Both the position numbers and the translations under genes were made by a program. From assembly GCA_900768435.1 (NCBI GenBank), contig CAAGCW010000009.1, positions 62,001 through 126,000 of the forward strand: a stretch of 64,000 bases of DNA. The letters run 5' to 3'. The notes under the pieces were generated by a model. That model was given only the letters and a program-made list of their open reading frames with translations, was not told the origin of the DNA and made no database searches. Shown here in pieces: positions 49,736 to 58,447 of this stretch. How positions within the stretch are numbered: position 1 is the stretch's first letter; the number at the start of each line of letters is the position of its first letter. The DNA comes from an uncultured Collinsella sp. GTDB taxonomy: Bacteria; Actinomycetota; Coriobacteriia; Coriobacteriales; Coriobacteriaceae.

Positions 49736-50476
49736 CTACCCGCCCTTTTCGTAGAGTCGCCGATACGTGCTTAGCGCACCCTCGGCGCGTCCGGCAGGCT
49801 TTGCGAAATGGGATCCAGGAGACTTCGGCGCAGCATCATCTTGCGGAATGCTTCTAATGAGCCTCCCATCCTTCAAAAACAGAATCTCATCGCACAGCCT
49901 ATCGACCGAATCCAAGATGTGGGATGACATGATGATGCACGTACCAGAATCGGCCAGCTTCCTGAGAATCTCGGAATGCAAGTCCACCCTGCTGGGGTCG
50001 AGCGCGTTCATGGGCTCATCTAATAGAAGGTACCGCGCGCCCGTCGCATACGCAATCGCCAGGGTAAGCTGCTGCTTCATGCCCTGGCTCAGAGTGCGGA
50101 TCCTCATCTTCGCGAACTCGCCTATCTGCGTTTGTTCCACTATCTCTTCGATATCGCGAGCATGCGGCCACATATCGCAAACCATCTTGAGGTGATCTTC
50201 CGCACGCAATCCGGGATACAGCAGCGTCCCCTCACCAGGTGCATAGAAGATCATAGAACGGACCTCTCTCGCACCCGTACCCTGCACCTCATCCAGAACG
50301 ATGCTCCCGTCCACGCGAGGACCCGGCAAACCTGCCATCGCACGCAGCAACGTCGTCTTTCCATGCCCGTTCGGAGCGACGAGACCGTAGACCGTACCCG
50401 GGGCAAACTCAGCGTTCACCGAATCTACGAGCACCTTCTTTCCATAAGAGATCGTCAGCGTTTGAAGGTCAATCAT
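49736..50476 (-). CDS. ABC transporter ATP-binding protein
   Basis: A 246-residue ABC-2-type ATPase: Walker A APNGHGKTT, signature LSQGMKQQL, Walker B YLLLDEPMNALD, then a switch His (IIMSSHILDSVD). It is similar to the ATPase domain of the fusion gene at 47774-49582 (both have GLxAPNGxGKTTLL and GMKQQ signatures). The upstream permease gene ends just before it: the permease TGA overlaps an ATG at 50485, but the ATG at 50476 lies nine bases after AAAGGGG and is the more likely start. It should power the permease at 50482-52704. Confidence 0.88.
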   Translation of the reverse strand: MIDLQTLTISYGKKVLVDSVNAEFAPGTVYGLVAPNGHGKTTLLRAMAGLPGPRVDGSIVLDEVQGTGAREVRSMIFYAPGEGTLLYPGLRAEDHLKMVCDMWPHARDIEEIVEQTQIGEFAKMRIRTLSQGMKQQLTLAIAYATGARYLLLDEPMNALDPSRVDLHSEILRKLADSGTCIIMSSHILDSVDRLCDEILFLKDGRLIRSIPQDDAAPKSPGSHFAKPAGRAEGALSTYRRLYEKGG

Positions 50477-50481
50477 CGAGA

Positions 50482-52704
50482 TCATCCCCTTTCGATCTTT
50501 GGAACACTCAGGCGCACCATCAACGGAGATACGGCGCCCAAGACCACCAGCAGAGCGCCCGATGCGCCGACGACCTCTCCAAAAGGCATCGCGTTCGTCC
50601 CTCGCCCAAGGAACCCAATCGTCCCCACCTGGGAAGCGGGATCAAACGAGGCGAATGGAGCCAGCAGCGCGACGCCCATGCCCACGCTTTCAACATGAGC
50701 GCTCAACGAACCCAACACCAAGAGAACCGCGCAAACCATTCCGGTGACAACGGGGTTGCGGCTAATCGCTGCTGTCAACGCAGCGACGACGGAAATCACG
50801 CCGTATGCCATGACCAGCAACGGAATACTGCACAACACCGCCTCCCCCACCATGGACGTTGTCGAAGCTCCCGCCCGAATGAGAGCGACGGGATACTCCG
50901 ATCCACCCGCACCGTTCTTAATCACGGACACAACGACAGCGGGAACCATCGACACCAAAAGCAGCACCAAGCCAAGCAGGAGAGCCAGCGCAACAGCCGT
51001 CAGAAAACGCACATGCGCTGTTGCGGGGATCTGGAGAACCAGAAGGGAACGACACTGCAGGTGGGTGCACGCGAGCGATGTGACAACCACGGGCAACAGC
51101 AAAAATAAGGAGGGAAGCGCTGCCTGGAGATACGAAAGGAGGATTAATGGGGGCATCTTCGTACTTAACTCGTAAACCTTGGGGTCCGGCAAGCTCGCGA
51201 TCGACTCAAGCAGAAGGGCGCGCGCCTCCGCACGAGAAGGAGTCTCCGGCTCGATTCCGATCGATTGCAGGAGAGTCGCATCTGCCGCGCCCAGCTCACC
51301 TCGAGCGCGCTCGTACGTCGCAAGGCTTCGAAACCCCTCCGCAGGCATAGGCGCGTACACGAAACCCGAAAGAGCATCCCGCATGTCTTCCAGGGCCGCT
51401 TTGCCCTCGACGTCCATATTCGCAGCGTTCTGCTCTAGATACCGATCTATTGAACGGAGCTCCCCATCCCTATACCGAACAGCGGAAACGTTATCAGCGT
51501 CAGGAAACATCTCGACCAGAGCCGGGGCCAGCATCGTCGTCGACATTGCAATCGCGCATACGGCGAGGGTAGGAGAACGCAGGAGCAGTTTCCCCATCGT
51601 TCTTACGTATGCAACGGCGGAGGCACAAGCGCTCGAACGAGTTGCCGTTCTCGACGCAGTGAAGGAACCTCTCTCAAGACAAATCGGGGATATCGGGCGC
51701 GCGCAGCCGCTCTTTCCAGCAACGCAAAGCAGGCTAATTGCCAGCACCTCGATCCCGATTGCGCATACGAGGGCAATCGCGCCACGCTCGAAGCAAAGTC
51801 CAGGCAGATTCACTATCTGCGTTGTCGGGTACGGGCTATAGGCGCCGACGGTCAACTCAGTGTTCGCATACGTAAGGGGATTCAACAGGGCGAACTCACG
51901 TAAAGCGATGGATCTTCCGTAATACCCGGGAACCATCGTCACCCCCATCAGGGCACATACGAACACGATTCCAAGCGTAGGGTTATTGGCAATCTTCACG
52001 GCAAGGTGAACGACAAGCGAGATGAACGCTGCCACCAAGAATTGCAAGATGGCCGTCTGCGCGAACACCAGCCAAGCCGGTTTGATAACCGGAGTCGCAT
52101 ATTGAATGTAGCCTATCGGATAGAACGGCGAGCCCGGGCCATTCTTCACAAGCGCGGCGATTATCCCTGGAAGATTGATGGCGAGGACGGCAAGCATTGC
52201 AAAAACACTCGCCCATACGCTCGATGCAACAAGTCTACCCAGCTCGCCCATCGGTGCCTGGATGATGAGCTTTTCACGTTTGTTAAGACGCGCGGCAAGG
52301 AACGAGACGGCAACGGCCGTTGCGACCCATAGCAAGTACTCCTTCGATCCGTCATAATAGGTGTACTCTCCATCCGATATCTGCAGAAACGGAAGTAGGG
52401 GAGAGAGCGGTGCCAAGATAAGACGTCCCGCGGCAAGAGGGTACAGAAGCGCGGGCATGCTTGATGAAGAGGTATAGACACCGTCCTCCCCCGCATTCAC
52501 AAGCGCATCCGCATAGGATGCTGACAATTCCTGCTCAACACGGGTTATTCCCGACTCGAGGTATTCGACCCGTCCGTCGATGCCAGCCGCGCTCCTGAAG
52601 ACGGGCAGAGCACAAAGAACCATCAACGCAACAACGACAACACAGAGCGACCTGGAGGAGAGAAGCGACCTAAAGATCGCCTTCGAGATTTTGAGCATAT
52701 TCAT
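50482..52704 (-). CDS. ABC-2-type permease with internally duplicated membrane module
   Basis: A 740-residue membrane protein built from two similar halves of about 340 residues. Each has one N-terminal membrane helix, an extracytoplasmic domain rich in Ala/Glu/Ser, and about five further helices. Corresponding segments are LPGIIAALVKNGPGSPFYPIG in the first half and VPAVVVSVIKNGAGGSEYPVA in the second, followed by ISLVVHLAVKIANNPTLG and ISVVAALTAAISRNPVVTG. A full exporter channel in one chain would thus need only the ATPase dimer encoded downstream. The ATG at 52704 follows AAGG six bases upstream; an ATG at 52722 is possible. The substrate is unknown. It is divergently oriented from the DUF2975/Xre pair, with a short AT-rich promoter region between. 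Confidence 0.82.
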   Translation of the reverse strand: MNMLKISKAIFRSLLSSRSLCVVVVALMVLCALPVFRSAAGIDGRVEYLESGITRVEQELSASYADALVNAGEDGVYTSSSSMPALLYPLAAGRLILAPLSPLLPFLQISDGEYTYYDGSKEYLLWVATAVAVSFLAARLNKREKLIIQAPMGELGRLVASSVWASVFAMLAVLAINLPGIIAALVKNGPGSPFYPIGYIQYATPVIKPAWLVFAQTAILQFLVAAFISLVVHLAVKIANNPTLGIVFVCALMGVTMVPGYYGRSIALREFALLNPLTYANTELTVGAYSPYPTTQIVNLPGLCFERGAIALVCAIGIEVLAISLLCVAGKSGCARPISPICLERGSFTASRTATRSSACASAVAYVRTMGKLLLRSPTLAVCAIAMSTTMLAPALVEMFPDADNVSAVRYRDGELRSIDRYLEQNAANMDVEGKAALEDMRDALSGFVYAPMPAEGFRSLATYERARGELGAADATLLQSIGIEPETPSRAEARALLLESIASLPDPKVYELSTKMPPLILLSYLQAALPSLFLLLPVVVTSLACTHLQCRSLLVLQIPATAHVRFLTAVALALLLGLVLLLVSMVPAVVVSVIKNGAGGSEYPVALIRAGASTTSMVGEAVLCSIPLLVMAYGVISVVAALTAAISRNPVVTGMVCAVLLVLGSLSAHVESVGMGVALLAPFASFDPASQVGTIGFLGRGTNAMPFGEVVGASGALLVVLGAVSPLMVRLSVPKIERG

Positions 52705-52839
52705 CGCCAACCTTAACCTCATCCAGTCGGAACAGAGGGGCCGAACAAAATGCTCGGCCCTTATTACTTGCCGGCAAAGTCAATTTAACATAAACTGTTA
52801 AAAAGTAACCTGAGTTTTTTAAATTCTTCGGAGGTTATT
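52705..52839. promoter_or_regulatory. Divergent promoter region of the ABC operon and DUF2975/Xre pair
   Basis: An AT-rich 135-base interval between divergent genes (AACATAAACTGTTAAAAAGTAACC, TTTTTTAAATTC; stretches in two parts). It is strikingly poorer in GC than the rest of the window. The Xre protein encoded nearby is a candidate regulator of both directions. No exact -35/-10 assignment is claimed. Confidence 0.55.
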
Positions 52840-53352
52840 ATGAGTTCCGACAATCGCACTCCCCGGCTTCATTCCTTCCGCATCGCATGTGCGATAGCCT
52901 CTGCGACCCTTTGCGCCACCGCCATCGCACAAGTGGCGTTCTCCTTAAAGCCAGCAATCGAAGTGCTCGACAACCCTGTAATTGCAGACTCCCCCGCGTA
53001 TCCAGCCCTTGCGATCTCGACATTGGTCCCTGCCGTCATCGGTATCGCTACGACCATCCTCAGCGCCGTTCTCGTGTGGACGATCAAGAGCGGAGACCCC
53101 TTCAAGAAAGGGTCTGCGACATGCTTGAAGGTGCTCGGCATTCTCTTCGTTGTTCAAGCTGCCACCAGCCTCTACGCCGGCTCACTCAAAACCTCCGTTT
53201 CGATGTTTGGCGGCGAGGGGGCCGTCGGCGCCCAAGAGATCGCTTCATCATTCGATTGGACCTCTCTGGTTCTCGGCATCGTCCTGTTCATGCTTTCCCA
53301 GCTCTTCTTGTACGCCCGAGAGCTGTACCTCGACTCCGACGAGATTGCGTAA
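52840..53352 (+). CDS. DUF2975-like membrane protein
   Basis: A 170-residue protein with four hydrophobic segments (about 12-35, 58-80, 92-112, 139-160), matching the DUF2975 type. Such proteins are typically encoded directly before a small YozG-like Xre regulator, as here, nine bases upstream. The pair may form a membrane-linked regulatory switch, but its signal is not known. GGAGG lies five bases before the ATG. It is divergent from the ABC exporter operon, which it may help to regulate. Confidence 0.75.
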   Translation: MSSDNRTPRLHSFRIACAIASATLCATAIAQVAFSLKPAIEVLDNPVIADSPAYPALAISTLVPAVIGIATTILSAVLVWTIKSGDPFKKGSATCLKVLGILFVVQAATSLYAGSLKTSVSMFGGEGAVGAQEIASSFDWTSLVLGIVLFMLSQLFLYARELYLDSDEIA

Positions 53353-53361
53353 GGAAACGCC

Positions 53362-53613
53362 ATGCCCGTAATTGTTCGCCTCGACAAGATCATGGCCGAG
53401 CGAAAGATTTCCTCGAACGAACTTGCCGAAAGGATTGGAACCACGCCCGTGAACCTGTCCCGTATTAAAAAAGGGCATATTCGCGGCATTCGCTTCAACA
53501 CACTCGAGCAGCTATGCCTCGCCCTTCGTTGCCAACCCGGAGACCTTCTCGAAGTCATGAGCGAAGAGGATGCCCGAAAGGAGTTCGGACTCGATTGGTC
53601 CGCCGAGGATTAG
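53362..53613 (+). CDS. Xre-family regulator (YozG-like)
   Basis: An 83-residue Cro/C1-type DNA-binding protein: helix-turn-helix LDKIMAERKISSNELAERIGTTPVNLSRIKKG, then FNTLEQLCLALRCQPGDLLEVM, the typical YozG ending. It is partnered with the DUF2975-like gene nine bases upstream. AAGGAAA precedes the ATG. Its TAG stop codon is followed in the same reading frame, without any spacer, by the catalytic part of a tyrosine integrase (53614-54339), a sign that a recombination event fused the two sequences at this point. Confidence 0.9.
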   Translation: MPVIVRLDKIMAERKISSNELAERIGTTPVNLSRIKKGHIRGIRFNTLEQLCLALRCQPGDLLEVMSEEDARKEFGLDWSAED

Positions 53614-54339
53614 AGGGCGGTCGTACTCGCCCTGCACACGGGGATGCGAATCGGCGAGGTCTGCGGCCTTCGGTGGTGCGATGTGGATTTCGAGACGGGC
53701 CTGATCTCGATCAGACACTCGGTGGCGTACGCGAAGGGAATGGGTTCGTTCATCAAGGACACCAAGACCCATGACGCCAGGGGTATCCCCATCGACCCGG
53801 TCGGCCTACTCCCCTTCCTGAAGGAGACCCACGAGATCGACTGCGGAAAGCTGCGCTTGCGCGGCCTTACCGGGGCGGTCGAGATCGGGGACTGCTACAT
53901 CCTGTCGGAGCCGGGCGCGACCTTCGCGACGACAAGCTATATCCGCAGGGCGTTCAAGACGTTCTCGGAGACCAACGGCCTCATGGGCACCAACGACGAG
54001 CTGATCACGTTCCACGGCCTTCGCCACACGTTCGCAACGCAGTGGATCCGCCAAGGCGGCGATATCAAGGCGCTCCAATCGATCCTCGGCCACAAGGACG
54101 CCATGGCGACGCTCAACGTCTACGCCGACATCGAGCCCATCTCCAAAATCCATAACATGCTGCGCGCCACGCCGTGCCTTTGGCGCGGGCACCTCGGGCC
54201 GAGGGTCGATTCGGGTCCCATGTTCCAACAGAGGATCCAGGAGTCCATCGAGACGCTCCAGGCGTTCGGCTACGGCATCACCGAGCCGGACGACCGAAAT
54301 ATCGCCATACGCGACGTGAAGACGAACAGTTGGCTCTAG
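53614..54339 (+). pseudogene. Tyrosine integrase remnant lacking its N-terminal domains
   Basis: From the codon after the Xre TAG the same frame reads RAVVLALHTGMRIGEVCGLRW, the classical start of an integrase catalytic domain. The active-site residues follow: Arg in TGMRIGE, Lys in DTKTHDARGIPI, HGLRHTFAT (His, Arg), LGHKD (His) and Tyr in TLNVYADI. The arm-binding and core-binding domains, normally 150 or more residues, are absent, and there is no ribosome site before the first ATG at 53644. After YADI the sequence (from residue RATPCLWRGH) does not look like an integrase end, so a frameshift or fusion is likely there too. It is taken as a dead fragment of a phage or conjugative element that once sat here. 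Confidence 0.82.
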
Positions 54340-54735
54340 CTCACCGAGTACGCGGCAGTGCTGGGCCCATCCCAACTGAGGTCACGGTGGTCCGATAGGG
54401 GCGCCGCCCGCGGCATGCGCCGCGGAGCGGTATCCCCTACCGAAGGGCGGGGATGCCCTCCGCTTCCAGTTCGGAATCAGCCGTCGGAGGCGTTCGGCTG
54501 ACTGCGGGAACGGCCTGTCCGCTCAATGTGTTCGGCTGAGATCGGAAATCAACCCAACACGAGCCGGACACGCGCCAGACGGCTCTTCCCCGTACGGCCT
54601 TCCCCCTTACGCTCATGTTGCAGGCATGTAACGCCGCAGCGAGCGCGCCTTTTTTGCGCCAGACAGGTACAATGATGAACACTGTACCGTAGCGGAGCGC
54701 CCCGCGCGCGCCGCAATCACGCGAAAGGGTTTCCC
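54340..54735. other. Gap after integrase remnant, GC hairpins but no gene
   Basis: About 400 bases without a supported gene. It contains GC-rich dyads (CCGCGGCATGCGCCGCGG near 54410, TCCCCTACCGAAGGGCGGGGA near 54433) and two direct copies of CGTTCGGCTGA-like sequence. A minus-strand frame at 54437-54682 has no ribosome site and odd composition. The region is probably the right boundary of the former mobile element, plus the promoter of the ACT-domain gene (TACAATGATGAACACTGTACC near 54670). Confidence 0.5.
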
Positions 54736-55023
54736 ATGGCCGAGATCTCGTCCTCCCGTATCGTCATCACCGTCCTTGGCAAGAACCGCCCCGGCATCGT
54801 CGCCGGCGTCACCCGTGTCCTAGGCGAGGCCAACGTCGACATCCGCGACATCACGCAGTCCATTATCGAGGACATCTTCACCATGACCATGCTGGCCGAT
54901 ACCGCCGAGTCCAAGCTCGACTTCGCTGAGCTGCAGAAGGCCCTGGCCGAGGCCGGCGAGCTTTCGGGCGTCAACGTGTCCATCCAGCGCGAGGACGTCT
55001 TCAACTTTATGTACCGCCTGTAG
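54736..55023 (+). CDS. ACT-domain protein (UPF0237 family)
   Basis: A 95-residue stand-alone regulator built from one ACT domain plus a short extension: RIVITVLGKNRPGIVAGVTRVLGEANVDIRDITQSI is the amino-acid-binding strand-helix-strand. Family members are about 90 residues and are usually followed by a PFL-like/DUF711 gene; here citrate synthase follows 77 bases later instead. The ligand and target are unknown. The ATG at 54736 has AAAGGG upstream. Confidence 0.9.
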   Translation: MAEISSSRIVITVLGKNRPGIVAGVTRVLGEANVDIRDITQSIIEDIFTMTMLADTAESKLDFAELQKALAEAGELSGVNVSIQREDVFNFMYRL

Positions 55024-55100
55024 CGAGCAAGCCGCTGGGGGTAGCCTGACGCGCGCATGCCCATGCAAGTCACCCCGATGCGGCCCGGAGAGGAGCGCGC

Positions 55101-56519
55101 ATGGCCTACGACGCCAAGAAAATCTATTACCGCTTCGATGACCACTTGAGCCGCCTGGTTCTGGATTACGAAGCAAGCCGCCAGATTTCGTCTGAGAGCG
55201 AAAACCTCTACCACGGCCTGCCGACCGACCCTTATGACGAGGGCCTGTTTGTCGAGCACAATGTCAAGCGCGGCCTGCGCAATGCTGACGGCTCGGGCGT
55301 GGTCGCGGGCCTCACTCGTATCTCGGATGTGCACGGCTACAACAAGGTCGACGGAAAGGTCGTGCCCGATCAGGGCAAGCTCACGCTTCGCGGCTACAGC
55401 ATCGAGGATCTGGTCAACAATGCCCAGGCCGAAAATCGCTACGGCTACGAAGAAGTCGCCTATCTGCTTATCACGGGTTCGCTGCCCAACAAGGAAGAGC
55501 TCGACGGCTTCTGCGAGCGCTTAGGTGCCTTTAGACATCTAAGCGACGAGTACGTCAAAGAGTTCCCCATGACCACGGTGTCGTCGAGCATCATGAACGT
55601 GCTCCAGCGCGCCGTGCTGCTGCTCTACGCCTTCGATGCCGAACCGGACGTGATCACGCCCGAGCATGAGATCGACGTGGCTATTTCCATGCTCGCACGT
55701 CTCCCGCGCATCGCCGCCTTCGCACACATGGCCTCGATCGCCAAGCTTCGCGGCTCCGAGGTTCACGTGCCGCACCCCACGCCCGGCCTCTCCACCGCCG
55801 AGACCATCCTGCAGGTGTTGCGCGGCGGCATGGCATTCAACCGCGACGAAGCCATGCTGCTCGACGTGATGCTCATGCTGCATGCAGAGCACGGCGGCGG
55901 CAACAACTCCACGTTTGCCTGCCGCGTGCTGTCCTCCTCGGCCACCGACCCGTATTCCGCCTACGCCGCGGCCATCGGCTCGCTCAAGGGCCCGCGCCAC
56001 GGCGGCGCCAACGCCAAGGTCGTGTCCATGCACGAGGACATCCGTGCGCATGTCTCCAATTGGGAGGACGAGGACGAGGTCGCGGCCTACCTGGGCAAGA
56101 TCCTCGACAAGCAGGCCTTCGACGGCACCGGCCTCATCTACGGCATGGGCCACGCCGTCTATACGCTGAGCGACCCGCGCGCCGAGGTCTGCCGCCGTTA
56201 CGCGCGCTCGCTTGCCGCCAAGAAGGACTTGGGCGAGGAGTTCGCGCTCATCGAGCGCATCGAGCGCCTGGCCCCGCAGGTGATGCGCGACCACGGCATG
56301 ACCAAGCCCATCTGCGCCAACATCGACCTGTACACGGGCTTTATCTACAAAATGCTCGGCGTGCCCGAGACGCTCTTTACACCGCTGTTCGCCGTCGCCC
56401 GTATGGCCGGCTGGTCGGCGCATCGCATGGAAGAGCTCTTCTGCGCGCACCGCATCATCCGCCCGGCATACCGTCCGGTGATCGAGCCGCTGGAGTACAA
56501 GCCGCTCGCCGACCGCTAG
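55101..56519 (+). CDS. gltA: Citrate synthase
   Basis: A 472-residue type II-like citrate/2-methylcitrate synthase that condenses oxaloacetate and acetyl-CoA. Catalytic landmarks are LHAEHGGGNNSTFACRVLSS (His), GPRHGGAN, GMGHAVY (His) and NIDLYTGFIYKMLGVP (Asp region, here with Tyr-Thr-Gly). It is longer than the 370-430 residue norm, mostly through an N-terminal extension of about 60 residues. With gltBD in the window it fits glutamate synthesis from 2-oxoglutarate via a partial TCA cycle. GAGAGGAG lies before the ATG. A perfect terminator follows. Confidence 0.92.
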   Translation: MAYDAKKIYYRFDDHLSRLVLDYEASRQISSESENLYHGLPTDPYDEGLFVEHNVKRGLRNADGSGVVAGLTRISDVHGYNKVDGKVVPDQGKLTLRGYSIEDLVNNAQAENRYGYEEVAYLLITGSLPNKEELDGFCERLGAFRHLSDEYVKEFPMTTVSSSIMNVLQRAVLLLYAFDAEPDVITPEHEIDVAISMLARLPRIAAFAHMASIAKLRGSEVHVPHPTPGLSTAETILQVLRGGMAFNRDEAMLLDVMLMLHAEHGGGNNSTFACRVLSSSATDPYSAYAAAIGSLKGPRHGGANAKVVSMHEDIRAHVSNWEDEDEVAAYLGKILDKQAFDGTGLIYGMGHAVYTLSDPRAEVCRRYARSLAAKKDLGEEFALIERIERLAPQVMRDHGMTKPICANIDLYTGFIYKMLGVPETLFTPLFAVARMAGWSAHRMEELFCAHRIIRPAYRPVIEPLEYKPLADR

Positions 56520-56542
56520 GACGCGGACCGTTATAGAACCCG

Positions 56543-56577
56543 AGCGTGGCCAGGGCATCACCGCCCTCGGCCACGCT
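56543..56577 (+). terminator. Terminator of citrate synthase gene
   Basis: AGCGTGGCC at 56543-56551 pairs perfectly with GGCCACGCT at 56569-56577, followed by TTTTTA, 23 bases after the stop codon. Confidence 0.92.
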
Positions 56578-56606
56578 TTTTATGCCAGCAGAAAGGGCTG
56601 CATCGA

Positions 56607-57449
56607 ATGATTGTTTTTTCCGATATGGATGGAACGCTGTTGACGAGTGACAAGCAGATGAGCGACGCCACCTGGGCGATGCTCGACGAGCTTGCGCGCC
56701 GCGGTGTTGAGTTTGTGCCCTGCACGGGGCGCCCGCTGTCGGGCATCTTTGAGCCCATCCTCGCCCACCCCGCCGTACACTACGCGGTCTGTGCCAACGG
56801 TGCCAGCGTCTGGCAGCTCGACGACGGTACGCCCACCGATACCTCACGTGCTACGCGCATTTTGAGCCGACCGCTCGACCGCGCCATCGCCCACCGCGTC
56901 CATAGCATTGCCGCCGGCCATGACGTCACCTTCGATATCTTCGCGGACGGGCAGTGCTTCCTCCCCCGCTCGCTCTACACGCGCCTGGACGAATTCTGCG
57001 GCGGCGACCCCCACATCGCGGCTTCGCTCAAGCGCACACGAACACCGATCGATATGGATATCGACAGCAAGATCGACGAGGTCGAGACACTCGAACGCAT
57101 CGCCATGTACTGGCACGACCCGGCCGATCGCGACGTCATCGCGGCGGAGCTCGACACGCTCGGAGGCATTGAGGTCACACGTTCGTACGCCATGAATATC
57201 GAGGTCATGGGCGAGGGCACCACCAAGGGAACGGCCCTCACGTGGCTATGCGAGCACTTGGGCGAGCGTCTCGCCGACGCCTGGGCGTTCGGCGACAACA
57301 TCAACGACATCCCCATGCTGCAGGCAGCGGGCCATGGCATGGCCATGATCAACGCCGAGCCCGAGGACCGCGAGGCCGCCGACGCCATCACCGAATACGA
57401 CAACGACCACGACGGCGTCGCCCGCACCATCATGGCCGCCCTCGCCTAG
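56607..57449 (+). CDS. HAD-superfamily hydrolase (Cof type)
   Basis: A 280-residue phosphatase of the HAD IIB/Cof class. The nucleophile motif is FSDMDGTLL (Asp6, Asp8), motif II CTGRP, and the late motif AWAFGDNINDIPML supplies the metal aspartates. A cap domain lies between, giving likely specificity for a sugar phosphate or flavin phosphate that cannot be read from sequence. AGAAAGGG precedes the ATG. It converges with a second HAD gene; the two are related paralogues (both DMDGTLL) but not close copies. Confidence 0.92.
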   Translation: MIVFSDMDGTLLTSDKQMSDATWAMLDELARRGVEFVPCTGRPLSGIFEPILAHPAVHYAVCANGASVWQLDDGTPTDTSRATRILSRPLDRAIAHRVHSIAAGHDVTFDIFADGQCFLPRSLYTRLDEFCGGDPHIAASLKRTRTPIDMDIDSKIDEVETLERIAMYWHDPADRDVIAAELDTLGGIEVTRSYAMNIEVMGEGTTKGTALTWLCEHLGERLADAWAFGDNINDIPMLQAAGHGMAMINAEPEDREAADAITEYDNDHDGVARTIMAALA

Positions 57450-57491
57450 CAGCAGCAACCCAGCAGAAAAGGAACGTCCCTAACTGCTGGA

Positions 57492-58286
57492 TTAAGCAAG
57501 GCTCTCCAGAACACGGCGGAGTTCTTGCTGGACGGCGTGGTCGCGGTTACGACCCACCACGCGATCGGCCACCGCCTTAAGCGCGGGGCGCGCGTTTTCC
57601 ATCGCACAGCCCGTGCCGACAAAGCGAATGATCTCGTAGTCGTTCATCGAGTCGCCAAACGCCATGACCTCGTCGCGCCCAATGCCGTAATGCTCCGCAA
57701 GCTGCGCGATGCCCGAGGCCTTCGACACGCCGGGCTGCATGGCGTCGATCCACGCGTTGCCAGAGGGCGCAAAGGTAAAGAGCTGACCGAGTTCGCGCTG
57801 CAGCACGTAGGCGCTGTCCATAACGGCACCGTCATCGCAAAAGATACTTGCCTTGATGATATTTACGCTGGGATCGGGCAGCTTCCAAATGCGTTCGGCA
57901 TTGGGAAGGTCCTTATCGACCTCGCGCACGAACTTGCTCTCGTCATCGAGCAAAAAGGACTTGGTTCGGTCAAAGAGCGCAAGATGCAGATTGGGAAACG
58001 TCGCGACGGCCTGGGCGAGCTTCCGAATCGCCAGGTGCGAATACACCTCGCGGTCTACCATTTTGCCGTCGGCGAAGACCTGGGCACCGTTAGCTGCGAC
58101 AAAGTCCATCTTGTCGCGAACGGGCGCAAAGAACTCGCACAGGCGATCGTAGCGGCGGCCTGACGATGCGGCAAAATGCACGCCATGCTCGCGTAGCGCC
58201 AGAATCAGTTCGTAGGTCTCGGGAGGCACCTGGCCGTTTTCGTCAAGCAACGTGCCGTCCATATCGGATGCAATCAGTTTAAACAT
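57492..58286 (-). CDS. HAD-superfamily hydrolase (Cof type), second paralogue
   Basis: A 264-residue Cof-type phosphatase: IASDMDGTLLDENGQV with Asp8 and Asp10, ASSGRRYDRL, SKASGIAQLAEHYGI with the motif III Lys, and MAFGDSMNDYEII. It is cytoplasmic, with an unknown phosphorylated substrate. The ATG at 58286 has AAGGGAG seven bases upstream, and that ribosome site forms the 3' arm of a strong three-tier hairpin (58292-58353), so translation may be controlled by RNA folding. Confidence 0.92.
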   Translation of the reverse strand: MFKLIASDMDGTLLDENGQVPPETYELILALREHGVHFAASSGRRYDRLCEFFAPVRDKMDFVAANGAQVFADGKMVDREVYSHLAIRKLAQAVATFPNLHLALFDRTKSFLLDDESKFVREVDKDLPNAERIWKLPDPSVNIIKASIFCDDGAVMDSAYVLQRELGQLFTFAPSGNAWIDAMQPGVSKASGIAQLAEHYGIGRDEVMAFGDSMNDYEIIRFVGTGCAMENARPALKAVADRVVGRNRDHAVQQELRRVLESLA

Positions 58287-58291
58287 AGAAA

Positions 58292-58353
58292 AGCTCCCTT
58301 CGGGCTTGTTGGAATCGAACGTGTAACCGATTCCAACGTACCCAAAGGGAGCT
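58292..58353 (-). promoter_or_regulatory. Leader hairpin covering the HAD gene ribosome site
   Basis: Three nested stems: AGCTCCCTT with AAGGGAGCT (58292-58300/58345-58353), GGG with CCC (58302-58304/58341-58343) and GTTGGAATCG with CGATTCCAAC (58308-58317/58328-58337). On the minus strand the last arm contains the ribosome site AAGGGAG, five bases before the ATG's upstream spacer. The short U tract after it also allows a terminator reading. Confidence 0.75.
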
Positions 58354-58447
58354 CAAATAAGACCCCGCAGTCATAAACGTTACATAGACCTGGCAAATAG
58401 CTCACGCGCGCCAGAGAGTCCACGACCGCGGTGTCAGGCGACACGCC

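Noticed and set aside
54437..54682. An 81-codon minus-strand frame in the gap after the integrase remnant
   Set aside because: No ribosome site, irregular composition and no recognisable motif.
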